From Muribaculaceae bacterium (lineage in GTDB: Bacteria; Bacteroidota; Bacteroidia; Bacteroidales; Muribaculaceae), in assembly GCA_017557625.1 (NCBI GenBank), contig JAFYYG010000028.1, forward strand, positions 24,629 through 88,628: a stretch of 64,000 bases of DNA, written 5' to 3'. The notes under the pieces were generated by a model. The model was not told where the DNA came from and did no database searches. It saw nothing but the letters and a program-made list of their open reading frames with translations. The translations under genes were made by a program, and so were the position numbers. Below, piece by piece: positions 41,518 to 52,469 of the stretch (within the stretch, counting starts at the first letter, position 1; every line of letters starts with the position of its first letter).

Positions 41518-41539
41518 AGAGATTGTTACAAATAATGAA

Positions 41540-43306
41540 TTACTCTTTAGCTTCTTCAGTCTCTTTATTTTGGATATTAGGTAACTCGAGACCGAACTTG
41601 TTCTTTTTGTCGATAGCTTTGAGATAGAGAGCAAAGAATAATGCGAAGATGCCGAAGCATGCAAATACTATCAGAGGCACGGTAAAGTCATAAGGAACAA
41701 ATACTTTGCCTGTTTCTTCATCTATTTCGTCTTTAATCTTACTGATTTCGGTCTCAGCCTTCTTCTCTTTGCTCAAGAAATCCCAAAAGCCAGCTTTCTC
41801 TTCGGTTTTGGTATTTGTTGCCAGTAAATTTTTGATGTTTTCTTTGTTGGCTTTGAGAATATCGCAAGCCTTCTTAGTGTGTTCGTAGGTGTTCTCAATA
41901 GCTTTAGTTTTCTGTTTTTCATCGAGTTTGTTGTATTCAGACTCAATCTTATTGAAATCCATCAATACGCTATCACACATCTTGGAAAAATCTTCTTGCT
42001 TGTTAGTCTCCATCAGTAGGGCTAATTTCTGCGAGTGCTCAGTGTATTCTTTGGTATGTTTCACTATAGCGTTGTCGCTATTGCTTGAAGAAAGCACTAC
42101 ACCAATGAGCATGGGCACTAAGCAGAGACCTATGTTCTGAACCCAGAAGATAAGGCAATAGGCACTACCGAGCACCTTCTCATCAATGATTTTAGGAACA
42201 CTGGGCCAGAGCGAAGCGGGCACAAGAGCAAACGAGACGCCGAGAACAACAATTGTCACGTAGGCTATTAGCGCGCTACTTGTTGCCGGCACTATGAATG
42301 CGAATATCAGGTGGCAGCAGATTAGTAGCAAAGCACCCCACATGAGCATTGTCGCGCCTTTACCTTTACGGTCAAGGTAGTTGCCCAAGAATGGAGTGAT
42401 AACAGCTGCACCAATCGGGAACCAGCGGAAAATGTTAGAAGCGGTGGATGCGTCAATACCTAAGTTGCACTGAAGCATATTAGCACCATAGCGCTGGAAT
42501 GGGAAGATTGCCGAGTAGTAGAGCACACAAAGCAATGCCACAATCCAGAACACGCGGCTGGAGAAAATTTTACCAATATCACTGACTTTAAACTCTTCCT
42601 CGGCCTCCTCATTGGCATCGGCACCAAGTTGGGTGTCAAGTTTCTTGTCCATGAAGGTGAAGACGATGAAGGTTATCAAACCAATTATCAGAAGTACGGT
42701 GCAGAATGCCAACGGAGCAACTACAGTTCCAAATTTTTCTGCAATGATGGGTGAGATAGAGAAGACAGCAAAAACACCCACACGAGCGATTGCCATCTCA
42801 AGACCCATAGCGAGAGCCATCTCCTTGCCTTTAAACCATTTAGCGATAGCTTTACTAACAGTAGTACCAGCCATCTCGCATCCGCAGCCGAAAATCATGA
42901 AACCTAACGAAGCCATCTTTGCACTTGCTGGCATAGATGTCCACCAAGAGTTCAGCCAGTCGGCGAATGCTGTGGTTTGGAACCAGTCGTTAATACCAAT
43001 AAACTTGATGGTAGCACCAATCACCATTAACGAAGCTGACAGCGTACCGGTGAATCGTATTCCGCACTTGTCGAGGATAACGCCTGCGATGATGAGGAAT
43101 CCAAATACATTTAATATGTACTCACTTGCTGCATAGTTGCCAAACACTGTTGGAGACCAACTTCGCTCGGCTTCAATCAAGCTCTCCAGAGGAGACATAA
43201 CGTCAACAAACATATACCCGAAGAACATCATCAAAGCGATCAAGATTAATGCAGTCCATCGAGCAGCTGTTGAATCATTTAAATACTTTTGAATAGTTTG
43301 TGTCAT
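41540..43306 (-). CDS. MFS transporter with ~130-residue soluble insert before the last helix
   Basis: A 588-residue MFS protein. Residues 1-405 give 11 helices with the signatures DKCGIRFTG and GNYLDRKGKGAT, closely related to the downstream paralogue. Between helices 11 and 12 (about 405-535) lies a hydrophilic, Lys/Glu-rich, strongly helical stretch (KLALLMETNKQEDFSKMCDS, NKLDEKQKTKAIENTYEHTK). It is likely coiled coil and should face the periplasm. Helix 12 (FTVPLIVFACFGIFALFFALYL) follows. The rest is typical MFS. A TATCTTTG -7 element (43363-43370, minus strand) precedes it. Confidence 0.88.
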   Translation of the reverse strand: MTQTIQKYLNDSTAARWTALILIALMMFFGYMFVDVMSPLESLIEAERSWSPTVFGNYAASEYILNVFGFLIIAGVILDKCGIRFTGTLSASLMVIGATIKFIGINDWFQTTAFADWLNSWWTSMPASAKMASLGFMIFGCGCEMAGTTVSKAIAKWFKGKEMALAMGLEMAIARVGVFAVFSISPIIAEKFGTVVAPLAFCTVLLIIGLITFIVFTFMDKKLDTQLGADANEEAEEEFKVSDIGKIFSSRVFWIVALLCVLYYSAIFPFQRYGANMLQCNLGIDASTASNIFRWFPIGAAVITPFLGNYLDRKGKGATMLMWGALLLICCHLIFAFIVPATSSALIAYVTIVVLGVSFALVPASLWPSVPKIIDEKVLGSAYCLIFWVQNIGLCLVPMLIGVVLSSSNSDNAIVKHTKEYTEHSQKLALLMETNKQEDFSKMCDSVLMDFNKIESEYNKLDEKQKTKAIENTYEHTKKACDILKANKENIKNLLATNTKTEEKAGFWDFLSKEKKAETEISKIKDEIDEETGKVFVPYDFTVPLIVFACFGIFALFFALYLKAIDKKNKFGLELPNIQNKETEEAKE

Positions 43307-43362
43307 ACTGATTGTAATTAGTTTGTTATGTTTATGTTTGTTTGATTTCAGAAATATGGGTG

Positions 43363-43370
43363 CAAAGATA
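43363..43370 (-). promoter_or_regulatory. -7 element of the insert-bearing MFS gene
   Basis: TATCTTTG on the minus strand, 56 nt before the start codon; no TTTG at the expected distance. Confidence 0.5.
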
Positions 43371-43404
43371 CATTATTTTATTTAATTAGTGTAATATTTT
43401 TTAT

Positions 43405-43453
43405 GACAAAATGTCGCTATAGAGAAAAAGAGTGTTTTTGGCACAAATTGTGC
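43405..43453. promoter_or_regulatory. Palindromes upstream of groES
   Basis: GACA-AAA-TGTC at 43405-43415 and GCACAA-A-TTGTGC at 43441-43453, in the spacer between the divergent MFS and groES genes. No CIRCE element and no clear TAnnTTTG promoter were found, so heat-shock control may act here. This is tentative. Confidence 0.3.
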
Positions 43454-43524
43454 ATAATAGAGAGTGGCGTTTAGAGCGCTTTTAATATTGCAAATAATAT
43501 ATTTAACTTAAAACATATAACAAG

Positions 43525-43800
43525 ATGACTATTAAACCATTAAGTGACAGGGTTCTTATTGAGCCCGCAAAAGCCGAAGAGGTTACCGCTGGCGGCATCA
43601 TTATACCCGACAGCGCAAAAGAGAAACCCTTGAAGGGTATTGTAAAAGCCGTTGGTCATGGTACCAAAGACGAGGAAATGGTAGTAAAAGCTGGCGACAC
43701 TGTGCTCTATGGCAAGTATGCCGGCACCGAGATTGAGGTAGATGGCGCAAAACTGTTGATGATGCGTCAGAGTGACATTTTGGCAATTGTAGAAGACTAA
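43525..43800 (+). CDS. groES: Co-chaperonin GroES
   Basis: A 91-residue heptameric lid of the GroEL chamber. [19 protein letters not shown] at the N-terminus, the mobile loop [13 protein letters not shown]-like [18 protein letters not shown], and [11 protein letters not shown] and [11 protein letters not shown] at the C-terminus. Length and motifs are standard. It precedes groEL by 23 nt. Confidence 0.98.
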   Translation: MTIKPLSDRVLIEPAKAEEVTAGGIIIPDSAKEKPLKGIVKAVGHGTKDEEMVVKAGDTVLYGKYAGTEIEVDGAKLLMMRQSDILAIVED

Positions 43801-43811
43801 AAAATTATTAA

Positions 43812-45458
<1,647 letters not shown>

Positions 45459-45483
45459 CGTTAAGACATAACAATATTAATAG

Positions 45484-45516
45484 CCGAAGGTTCATGTTTG
45501 AGCCTTCGGTTTTTTG
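45484..45516 (+). terminator. Intrinsic terminator of groESL
   Basis: CCGAAGGTTCA/TGAGCCTTCGG (one G-T pair), loop TGTT, then TTTTTT. The rest of the 45459-45861 spacer holds no gene. Confidence 0.93.
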
Positions 45517-45754
45517 TCACTCGATGGGTGCCATCCTTTCCAACCATTCACTCTATAAAAAATGAAAAATGGGAAATGAAATAATTGCATATTAACAAAA
45601 TAATAAGTAATTTTGTGGGCTAAATGAGATTTTGCGCCTTTGAAAGAGGGTGTTAAAATCGTGAGAAAAAATTGTGGATAAGAATTAATTCGTTGAGTGT
45701 TAGTATTTTGTATGACACTTGATGTCCTAAAGTTATGTATTTGTGTAATCATCT

Positions 45755-45777
45755 CTATCAAGTTTACAATTTGATAG
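45755..45777 (+). other. Hairpin in the leader of the polysaccharide locus
   Basis: CTATCAAGTT/AATTTGATAG (one G-T pair), loop TAC, about 85 nt before the first gene of the locus. No UpxY-type antiterminator gene or clear TAnnTTTG promoter precedes it. It may be an operator or attenuator. Confidence 0.4.
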
Positions 45778-45861
45778 TAGTTCGAGAAAATTAAGGATAA
45801 ACACTTCAAAACTGTTATTAAAATTTAAAATCGAAAAATATTAATCAAAAAATATCTAGTT

Positions 45862-46656
45862 ATGAAAATTACAAAACTGATAATGTTGATGAGCCTGGCC
45901 CTTGTGGTTGCATCATGTAGTGCACCCAAGTTGGGTTATTTCCAGGACGTACAATCGGGACAGGTGCAGGAATTGCAGCAACCCAAGCTTGTGACAGTTC
46001 AACCAGGTGACAAATTGTCAATTCTCGTTGGCAGTAAAGACCCTGGACTTGCTTATCTGTTTAACCTGCAGATTGTGGGTCGCTACAAGACCTCGCAGTC
46101 GGATGCCAGTTTGAGCACCAACCAGGTGGCAAGTTACACTGTAGATGAAAATGGCGAAATTGATTTTCCTGTTCTTGGCAAAATTTCGCTTAAAGGCATG
46201 ACTCGTAGCCAAATCGCTGCTTACATCAAGAATCAGCTCATTTCGCGTGAGATGCTCAAGGATCCTGTTGTGACAGTTGATTTCCTTGACCTGTATTTCT
46301 CGGTCATGGGTGAAGTTAATGAGCCGGGGCGTTTCTTGATGGATCACGATGTGACCACCATTATCGACGCATTGAGCCGTGCTGGTGACCTAACTATCAA
46401 CGGTAAGCGTGAAAATGTCCTGGTCATGCGTGAAGAGAATGGCAAGCAAATGGCTTATCGCGTGGACTTGACCAACCTTCAGAGTTTATATAACTCACCT
46501 GTTTATTATCTCAAACAAGGCGACATGATTTATGTTGAGCCCAATGAGAAGAAAGCCCGCGAAGCTACAGCAGCCGGTAATGCGTTCTTACAGCCTACAT
46601 TATGGATATCGCTTGCGTCGCTTCTTACATCGGTTTCGGTTCTTATCTTTAAATAA
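45862..46656 (+). CDS. Polysaccharide export lipoprotein (Wza/OPX family)
   Basis: A 264-residue outer-membrane polysaccharide export protein. Lipobox VASCSAPK; a polysaccharide-export beta domain (VQPGDKLSILVGSKDP to DENGEIDFPVLGKISLKGMT); an SLBB-like segment (VMGEVNEPGRFLMDHDVTTI, GDLTINGKRENVLVMRE); and a C-terminal hydrophobic helix (TLWISLASLLTSVSVLIF), a feature of short Bacteroidetes OPX proteins. It forms the exit channel for the polymer and works with the Wzc-like kinase encoded 9 nt downstream. Confidence 0.93.
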   Translation: MKITKLIMLMSLALVVASCSAPKLGYFQDVQSGQVQELQQPKLVTVQPGDKLSILVGSKDPGLAYLFNLQIVGRYKTSQSDASLSTNQVASYTVDENGEIDFPVLGKISLKGMTRSQIAAYIKNQLISREMLKDPVVTVDFLDLYFSVMGEVNEPGRFLMDHDVTTIIDALSRAGDLTINGKRENVLVMREENGKQMAYRVDLTNLQSLYNSPVYYLKQGDMIYVEPNEKKAREATAAGNAFLQPTLWISLASLLTSVSVLIFK

Positions 46657-46665
46657 TTTTGAAAG

Positions 46666-49071
46666 ATGGCAGAAGAAGTAAAACAGTCTTACGGAGGAAC
46701 AACAAACGAAGATTTTGAGAAGATACAGGAATGGCTATACATGTGTCTATCGAAGTGGTATTGGTTTGTGATATCGCTTGTTATTGCGTTGGGCCTTGCG
46801 ATGCTATACCTGTTGGTCACTACTCCCACCTACACACGAAAAGCGTCAATATTAATCAAGGATGATGAGAAGTCGTCGACTCTATCTAATGAGTTCAGCC
46901 AGTTCTCCGACATGGGGTTACAGGTAGGAAAGACAAACATCTACAACGAGATGATCACTTTTTCCTCTCCCTCCTATATGAGAGAGGTAGCCGAGGAATT
47001 GCATCTCGATATGAACTACAAGACCGATGGTCGCTTCCACGAGTTGACACTTTATGGAAAGACTCAGCCAGTAATTGTGTCGCTTATAGATATTGATCCC
47101 GATAGTTATGCGTCTTTCACCATGATGCTTAAGGACGATAATAAGGTAGAACTCACCGACTTCAAGTCTGAAGAGATGCAAGAAGTCTCTACACAAGTTG
47201 TAGAAGGCACATTCAGGACACCGATAAAGACCCCTATAGGTCAGATTGTTATAACTCCCACACAGCATTATTATGGTAAATATGAAACCCCTATCAGGGT
47301 TTCGAAAAACCGTATCAGTGATGTCGCCAACTATTATGCCAGCAGGTTGACAGTGGAGTTGAATCAGGAGCGTGCCTCGGTAGTTGACATCTCAATCAGT
47401 GATGTGAGTGCCGAGAGAGCCGAAGATGTGCTAAACACCCTTTTTAAAGTCTATAAAGAGAAGTGGAAAGAAGATATCAACGAGCAGGCTGTGAATGCGT
47501 GCAAGTATATAGACCGCGAGCTTGACAGCATCCGTAGCCAGCTTGGCACTGTAGATGCAGACATTGCTATGCAGAAGAGTGCTACGTTGACACCCGATAT
47601 GGGAGTTGCCACCCAAATCAATCTCAATAAGATTGAGAACACCAGTTCTCAGTTAATTGATATCGACAATCAGATTTACATGGCCAAGTTAATAAAGGAC
47701 CAATTGTCGAACAGTGAATATAAACTGCTTCCTCCAAATTCAGGAATTGACAATCAGGCAGTGTCTGCTCAAATCAAAGACTATAACGAGAAAGTTCTCC
47801 AGCGCAATAGCTTGGCAGAGAACAGCGGCAAGAACAATCCGCTTGTACAAGATCTCGATGCCCAGCTTAATTCATCACGCGCTTCGATTATCACTTCTCT
47901 TAACACTGTGATATCGACTCTTAATGACCGCAAAAATTCACTTGAAGCAGCAAAGACAGTAACAACCCAGAAAATACAATCCACTCCCACTCAGGCCAAA
48001 GACCTGCTGGGTGCTGAGCGCAACCAGAAAGTAAAGGAGCAGCTATACTTGTTCTTGCTCCAGAAACGCGAGGAAAATCAGCTGTCTCGAAACACCGTTG
48101 CCAACAATGCCAAGCTGCTTAATCCGCCTTCAGGTAGCCGTTCTCCATCTTCGCCTGTTAAGATGAATGTGCTGATTATCGCTATTGTGCTTGGCTTGCT
48201 ACTGCCAATGTTGATACTTTTCATCGTCAACAACTTGAATACCAAAGTGCGTGGTCGTCAGGATATTCAGCAACTCTCTATCCCATTTGTTGGCGAAATA
48301 CCATTGTCTTATCGCAAGCGCAAAGGCTTGTTTGCCCTATTCAACCGTCGCAAGGATGTTAGAGAAATTGTTGTTCAAGAAAAGAACAGCAACAATATCA
48401 ATGAGGCATTCCGTGTGGTTAGAACCAATCTTGAGTTTGTGTTAGGCAAGGATAACAAGGTGGTGATGCTCACCTCATCAAATGTGGGTTCTGGTAAAAC
48501 CTTTATTTCAACCAACTTGGCAGCGAGCTTCGCTATCAAGGGCAAGAAGACATTGCTTGTTGACCTTGACTTGCGTAAAGCCTCAATGTCAACGTTTGTT
48601 GACTCGCCTCCACGCGGTATCTCTGATTACCTCAATGGCCGCTACGAAGACATTAATGATGTGATGGTTAAGGGCAAGATTCACGAGAATCTTGATGTGC
48701 TTCCTGTGGGTACTATACCCCCTAACCCCACTGAATTGCTCTTCAGTGACCTTCTCAGTACATTGATTGCAGAGATGCGTGAGAAGTATGATTATATTAT
48801 TATAGACTGTCCACCAATCGATATCGTTGCCGACGCTTCAATCATCAACAAGTATGTAGACGTCACGCTCTATGTCCTTCGTTCAGGATTACTCGACCGA
48901 CAGATGCTGCCAGAGATTGAGAAGTATTATGTTGAGAAGCGCTTCAACAATATGGTTATCTTGCTCAACGGCACCACAGAGGAGTCTAATGGTTATGGCT
49001 ATCGCCGCTATGGTTATGGCTACGGCTACGGATATGGAAACAGTTCTGGTTCAAAGAAGAAAAAAGACTAA
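46666..49071 (+). CDS. Wzc-like polysaccharide co-polymerase and tyrosine autokinase
   Basis: An 801-residue fusion of a Wzz chain-length domain and a BY-kinase. TM1 lies at about residues 30-52, the periplasmic coiled-coil region runs to about 500, and TM2 is VLIIAIVLGLLLPMLILFIV. The cytosolic kinase has Walker A SSNVGSGKTFISTN (about 602-615), Walker A' LLVDLDLRKASM and Walker B YDYIIIDCPP. A Tyr/Gly-rich autophosphorylation tail (YGYRRYGYGYGYGYGNSSG) ends in KKKKD. It controls polymer length and export together with the OPX protein. Nothing is missing. Confidence 0.95.
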   Translation: MAEEVKQSYGGTTNEDFEKIQEWLYMCLSKWYWFVISLVIALGLAMLYLLVTTPTYTRKASILIKDDEKSSTLSNEFSQFSDMGLQVGKTNIYNEMITFSSPSYMREVAEELHLDMNYKTDGRFHELTLYGKTQPVIVSLIDIDPDSYASFTMMLKDDNKVELTDFKSEEMQEVSTQVVEGTFRTPIKTPIGQIVITPTQHYYGKYETPIRVSKNRISDVANYYASRLTVELNQERASVVDISISDVSAERAEDVLNTLFKVYKEKWKEDINEQAVNACKYIDRELDSIRSQLGTVDADIAMQKSATLTPDMGVATQINLNKIENTSSQLIDIDNQIYMAKLIKDQLSNSEYKLLPPNSGIDNQAVSAQIKDYNEKVLQRNSLAENSGKNNPLVQDLDAQLNSSRASIITSLNTVISTLNDRKNSLEAAKTVTTQKIQSTPTQAKDLLGAERNQKVKEQLYLFLLQKREENQLSRNTVANNAKLLNPPSGSRSPSSPVKMNVLIIAIVLGLLLPMLILFIVNNLNTKVRGRQDIQQLSIPFVGEIPLSYRKRKGLFALFNRRKDVREIVVQEKNSNNINEAFRVVRTNLEFVLGKDNKVVMLTSSNVGSGKTFISTNLAASFAIKGKKTLLVDLDLRKASMSTFVDSPPRGISDYLNGRYEDINDVMVKGKIHENLDVLPVGTIPPNPTELLFSDLLSTLIAEMREKYDYIIIDCPPIDIVADASIINKYVDVTLYVLRSGLLDRQMLPEIEKYYVEKRFNNMVILLNGTTEESNGYGYRRYGYGYGYGYGNSSGSKKKKD

Positions 49072-49109
49072 GTTACTAATCACTAAGACAATATAATAAA
49101 GGATTATAT

Positions 49110-50312
49110 ATGAAAGCATGTTTCATGGGATTGGGCTACATAGGCCTTCCCACAGCGATAATAGCTGCAAAGAGTGGCATAGATATAGTCGGTGTTGATA
49201 TCAATTCAAAGGTAGTGGAGCAGACTAATGCTGGTCACCTCCATATTGTGGAACCTGGTCTCGAGGATTTGTTGAAAGAAGTCATTAAAAGTGGCAAATT
49301 TAGAGCCATGTCACAGCCCGAAGTGAGTGACGCCTATTTTATCGTGGTTCCAACGCCTTTTAAGGGAGAACATCAGCCCGACATCTCTTACGTTGAGAAT
49401 GCTACCCGCATGGTTCTGCCATTGCTCAAGAGTGGTGACCTTTTTGTTATTGAGTCGACATCTCCAGTGGGAACCACCGAGCAGATGGCGGAGCTCATTT
49501 ATTCAGAGCGTCCAGAATTGAAAGGCAATGTTCACATCGCTTATTGCCCTGAGCGAGTGCTTCCTGGAAATGTGATTTATGAGTTGGCGCATAACGATCG
49601 TGTGATAGGTGGCATAGATGAGGATTCTACTTCTCATGCCATTGAGTTCTATTCACAGTTTGTGATTGGCCAGCTTCATCGCACCAATGCCCGCACCGCT
49701 GAATTGTGCAAACTCACCGAAAATTCCAGCCGCGACGTTCAGATTGCCTTTGCCAATGAACTGTCGATGATATGTGAGCTGGCTGGCGTTAACGTGTGGG
49801 ATTTGATAGATCTTGCCAATAAGCATCCCCGTGTAAACATTCTTCAGCCAGGTTGTGGCGTAGGTGGCCATTGCATTGCCGTTGATCCTTATTTCATAAC
49901 TGCTGCCTACCCCAAACAGGCCCGCATTATAGCTCAGGCTCGTGAGATAAACAACTATAAAGCTCAGTGGTGTGCCGAGAAGGTGAAAAATGCAATGCTT
50001 GAGTTCGAACTCAGAAACAGTCGCAAACCAGTAGTTGCAATGATGGGACTGGCGTTTAAGCCCAATATTGATGACTTGCGCGAGTCGCCTGCAAAACGCA
50101 TCACTACCGAGGTGATGCAGAGCAAGAACAATGCCGAGTTCCTTGTGGTAGAACCCAACATTAAGGAGCATAACGTGTTTAAACTCACTCCATATAATGA
50201 CGCCTATGAGAGAGCCGACATTGTAGTGTTCTTGACAGCCCATGATGAGTTTAAGCGACTTGAGAGGCGAGATGATAAGGTTATTTTAGACTTTTGTGGC
50301 ATCTTCAAATAA
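49110..50312 (+). CDS. wecC: UDP-N-acetyl-D-mannosamine dehydrogenase (WecC/UGD family)
   Basis: A 400-residue NAD-dependent dehydrogenase that oxidises a UDP-HexNAc C6 to the uronic acid. The Rossmann motif FMGLGYIGLPTA is at the N-terminus. The catalytic Cys is in LQPGCGVGGHCIAVDPYF (about 247-257). TENSSRDVQIAFANEL and MGLAFKPNIDDLRESPA are typical of the WecC subgroup rather than UDP-glucose dehydrogenase. The product would be UDP-ManNAcA, fitting the WecG-like transferase later in the locus. The epimerase WecB is not in the window. Confidence 0.88.
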   Translation: MKACFMGLGYIGLPTAIIAAKSGIDIVGVDINSKVVEQTNAGHLHIVEPGLEDLLKEVIKSGKFRAMSQPEVSDAYFIVVPTPFKGEHQPDISYVENATRMVLPLLKSGDLFVIESTSPVGTTEQMAELIYSERPELKGNVHIAYCPERVLPGNVIYELAHNDRVIGGIDEDSTSHAIEFYSQFVIGQLHRTNARTAELCKLTENSSRDVQIAFANELSMICELAGVNVWDLIDLANKHPRVNILQPGCGVGGHCIAVDPYFITAAYPKQARIIAQAREINNYKAQWCAEKVKNAMLEFELRNSRKPVVAMMGLAFKPNIDDLRESPAKRITTEVMQSKNNAEFLVVEPNIKEHNVFKLTPYNDAYERADIVVFLTAHDEFKRLERRDDKVILDFCGIFK

Positions 50313-50315
50313 TAG

Positions 50316-51485
50316 ATGTTACTGAGCCTCTTGGTATATAGTTTGACAGGTGCCACCTTGTTTTTCTTGGGTTGGCATGTCAACAAGCGCGAACAGCAAT
50401 CTCTACTTCAGGATGGTGCGAAACTGCCATTCTATAGTTGGGAGATATTGCTGTCGTTGCTTATTTTTGCTGTTATCGCTGGCGCGCGTTATCACACAGG
50501 CTATGACCATGCTATGTACCTGGACCAGTATCAGATCTTGCAGGAGACGGGAGATTTCAGCCGCCATAATTTTGAATATGGTTTTGAGTGGATTTCCCGC
50601 CTTTTTGCTTATTTCAAGATTCATTATTTCTTCTATTTCGCCTTTTGGGCTCTGTTGCAGATAGGCTTCCTGTATTTTGGGCTGCGCAATCATAAGCATT
50701 TGCTGTGCTGGGTGGGATTGGGCATCATGTGTGGATCTTATTTCTTGGGCTGGATGAATTCTATTCGTCAAGCTGTTGTTGTGTGTCTCTTTGTTGCACT
50801 TGTTCCACTTATAAAGAACCGAAAGTTTGAGTTTTATGTTTTAGCCGTCATTCTAGCCGCTCTGTTTCATAAGTCGGCACTTCTGCTGCTTGCAGTTTTG
50901 GTTATACCATTTTTCAAGCTTAAGGACAATTTGCCAAACAAATGGGTGCTTCTTTCAGTTTTTGCAGTGTTTGTATTGCTGGGTTCTTTTCCTTTTTGGA
51001 TTGATTTCTTTTATGATAACCAATGGTTTTTGGACTTAACTGGATATAGCAACTATAGTAACATGAATGATCCCAATGTTGCTGGTAAATTCAGAATGGT
51101 GAATTGGGGCCCTAGCCGCTTGTTGATATTGTTTGGAAATCTTTCTGTAATATGGTTTTATCCCGAGCTGAAATCGCACTTCAAAGATGACAAATTATTG
51201 CCTTATTTCTTCATGCTGGCGTTTGTTGGTATGTGTTTGAGCAATTTGTTGATGAATACTACACACTTCATCTTGCGCCCGGTAGAATATTTCATTATTT
51301 TTTATTTAGTAATGAGTGCATATCTGATGTGTTATTTATTTAATACAAAGAAGTATGCAATTTGCGCTGTAATGTTTATGGCTTTTTATCTGCTTTTTGT
51401 TAACAATGTTTATAAAGCGGTATATTTACCTAGTGTTACCAATCAACCTTTTTTATATCATTTCTTTTTTTACCCATCATTATAA
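50316..51485 (+). CDS. EpsG/Wzy-like polysaccharide polymerase, first copy
   Basis: A 389-residue integral membrane protein with about 10 helices. The early motif ARYHTGYDHAMYLDQYQ and GFEWISRLFAYFKIHYFFYF match the EpsG family, and SIRQAVVVCLF resembles the conserved MRQ-like segment. It probably polymerises repeat units on the periplasmic side. It starts 3 nt after the dehydrogenase gene. From here on the coding DNA is notably AT-richer. Confidence 0.82.
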   Translation: MLLSLLVYSLTGATLFFLGWHVNKREQQSLLQDGAKLPFYSWEILLSLLIFAVIAGARYHTGYDHAMYLDQYQILQETGDFSRHNFEYGFEWISRLFAYFKIHYFFYFAFWALLQIGFLYFGLRNHKHLLCWVGLGIMCGSYFLGWMNSIRQAVVVCLFVALVPLIKNRKFEFYVLAVILAALFHKSALLLLAVLVIPFFKLKDNLPNKWVLLSVFAVFVLLGSFPFWIDFFYDNQWFLDLTGYSNYSNMNDPNVAGKFRMVNWGPSRLLILFGNLSVIWFYPELKSHFKDDKLLPYFFMLAFVGMCLSNLLMNTTHFILRPVEYFIIFYLVMSAYLMCYLFNTKKYAICAVMFMAFYLLFVNNVYKAVYLPSVTNQPFLYHFFFYPSL

Positions 51486-51488
51486 AAT

Positions 51489-52469
51489 ATGTTAGTGTCA
51501 ATCGTTATACCTGTTTATCGCAGTAGAAAATATATCGAGAAATGTGTTAGGTCTGTTCTTGATCAAACATACAAGGACATAGAAATAATAATCGTTGATG
51601 ATGGAGGAAAAGATGGCAGTATCGATATAATCAAACGAGTGCTCATGGAGTATCCTGATATGGTCTCAAAAGTGAGGTTCATATATCACGAGTTTAACAA
51701 GGGGTGCGCCGCAGCTAGGCGTGATGGCATGAAAGAGGCAATAGGAGATTATATCCTTCAAGTAGATAGTGACGATTATGTCGATCCAACTATAGTTGAG
51801 AAAATGGTTAAGAAAGCTCAAGAGGATGATGCTGACATGGTTGTGTGTAATTACTATTATACAACTTCAACTCGTCGCACACTTGTTGAGGTGATAAGGC
51901 CTAAAGACAATCTTGATTTTGCTTCTAAAGTATTACAGGGCTATATTCATGCAGGTGCATGGAACAAGATGATGCGTCGTTCAATACTTAAAGACCATGA
52001 AATATATCCTGTCGCAGGAATCAATATGGGTGACGATATGACAATATTGATGCAGGCATTGTTTTTTATGAACCGCATAAGCTATGTGAAAGACGCGCTA
52101 TATTTCTATAACTGCAGTGGAGAAGAACGTTTTTCACGCAGTGTATATCCGATGGTAAATGACATAAAGCTGATAAATCTTTTTTCTCATTTTTTTGAAG
52201 AGAATAAGATTGAAGAAAAAGAGGTGTGTCGTTCTTTTGGTCTGTTTAAAATTGGACGTTTAAGCCGTAATCTTTTATATAATGATCTTGATGAAGTTAA
52301 TCGAAATCGTAAAGTGTATAATGTGAACAAACCCAGTCAGGCATTCGAACATAAACGCTTGCCCTTGCATTATAAACTTGTGGTCTATTTTTATCTTAAG
52401 AATTTTAACTTGGGCGTTAAGGTTTTGCGTCGCCTTATAAGGTTTAAGAAAAACATAAATGTTCAGTAA
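51489..52469 (+). CDS. Family 2 glycosyltransferase
   Basis: A 326-residue GT-A enzyme. SIVIPVYRSRKYIEKCVRSV at the start, VDDGGKDGSIDI for nucleotide binding, and the DxD motif in LQVDSDDYVDP. The C-terminal third lacks membrane helices, so it is a peripheral cytosolic enzyme that adds one sugar to the lipid-linked repeat unit. The donor and linkage cannot be read from the sequence. It overlaps the next gene by 11 nt. Confidence 0.92.
   Translation: MLVSIVIPVYRSRKYIEKCVRSVLDQTYKDIEIIIVDDGGKDGSIDIIKRVLMEYPDMVSKVRFIYHEFNKGCAAARRDGMKEAIGDYILQVDSDDYVDPTIVEKMVKKAQEDDADMVVCNYYYTTSTRRTLVEVIRPKDNLDFASKVLQGYIHAGAWNKMMRRSILKDHEIYPVAGINMGDDMTILMQALFFMNRISYVKDALYFYNCSGEERFSRSVYPMVNDIKLINLFSHFFEENKIEEKEVCRSFGLFKIGRLSRNLLYNDLDEVNRNRKVYNVNKPSQAFEHKRLPLHYKLVVYFYLKNFNLGVKVLRRLIRFKKNINVQ

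Noticed and set aside
45459-45861. Riboswitch or UpxY-type antitermination leader before the polysaccharide locus
   Set aside because: Only one short hairpin is visible, no known riboswitch core was recognised, and no upxY/upxZ gene is present.
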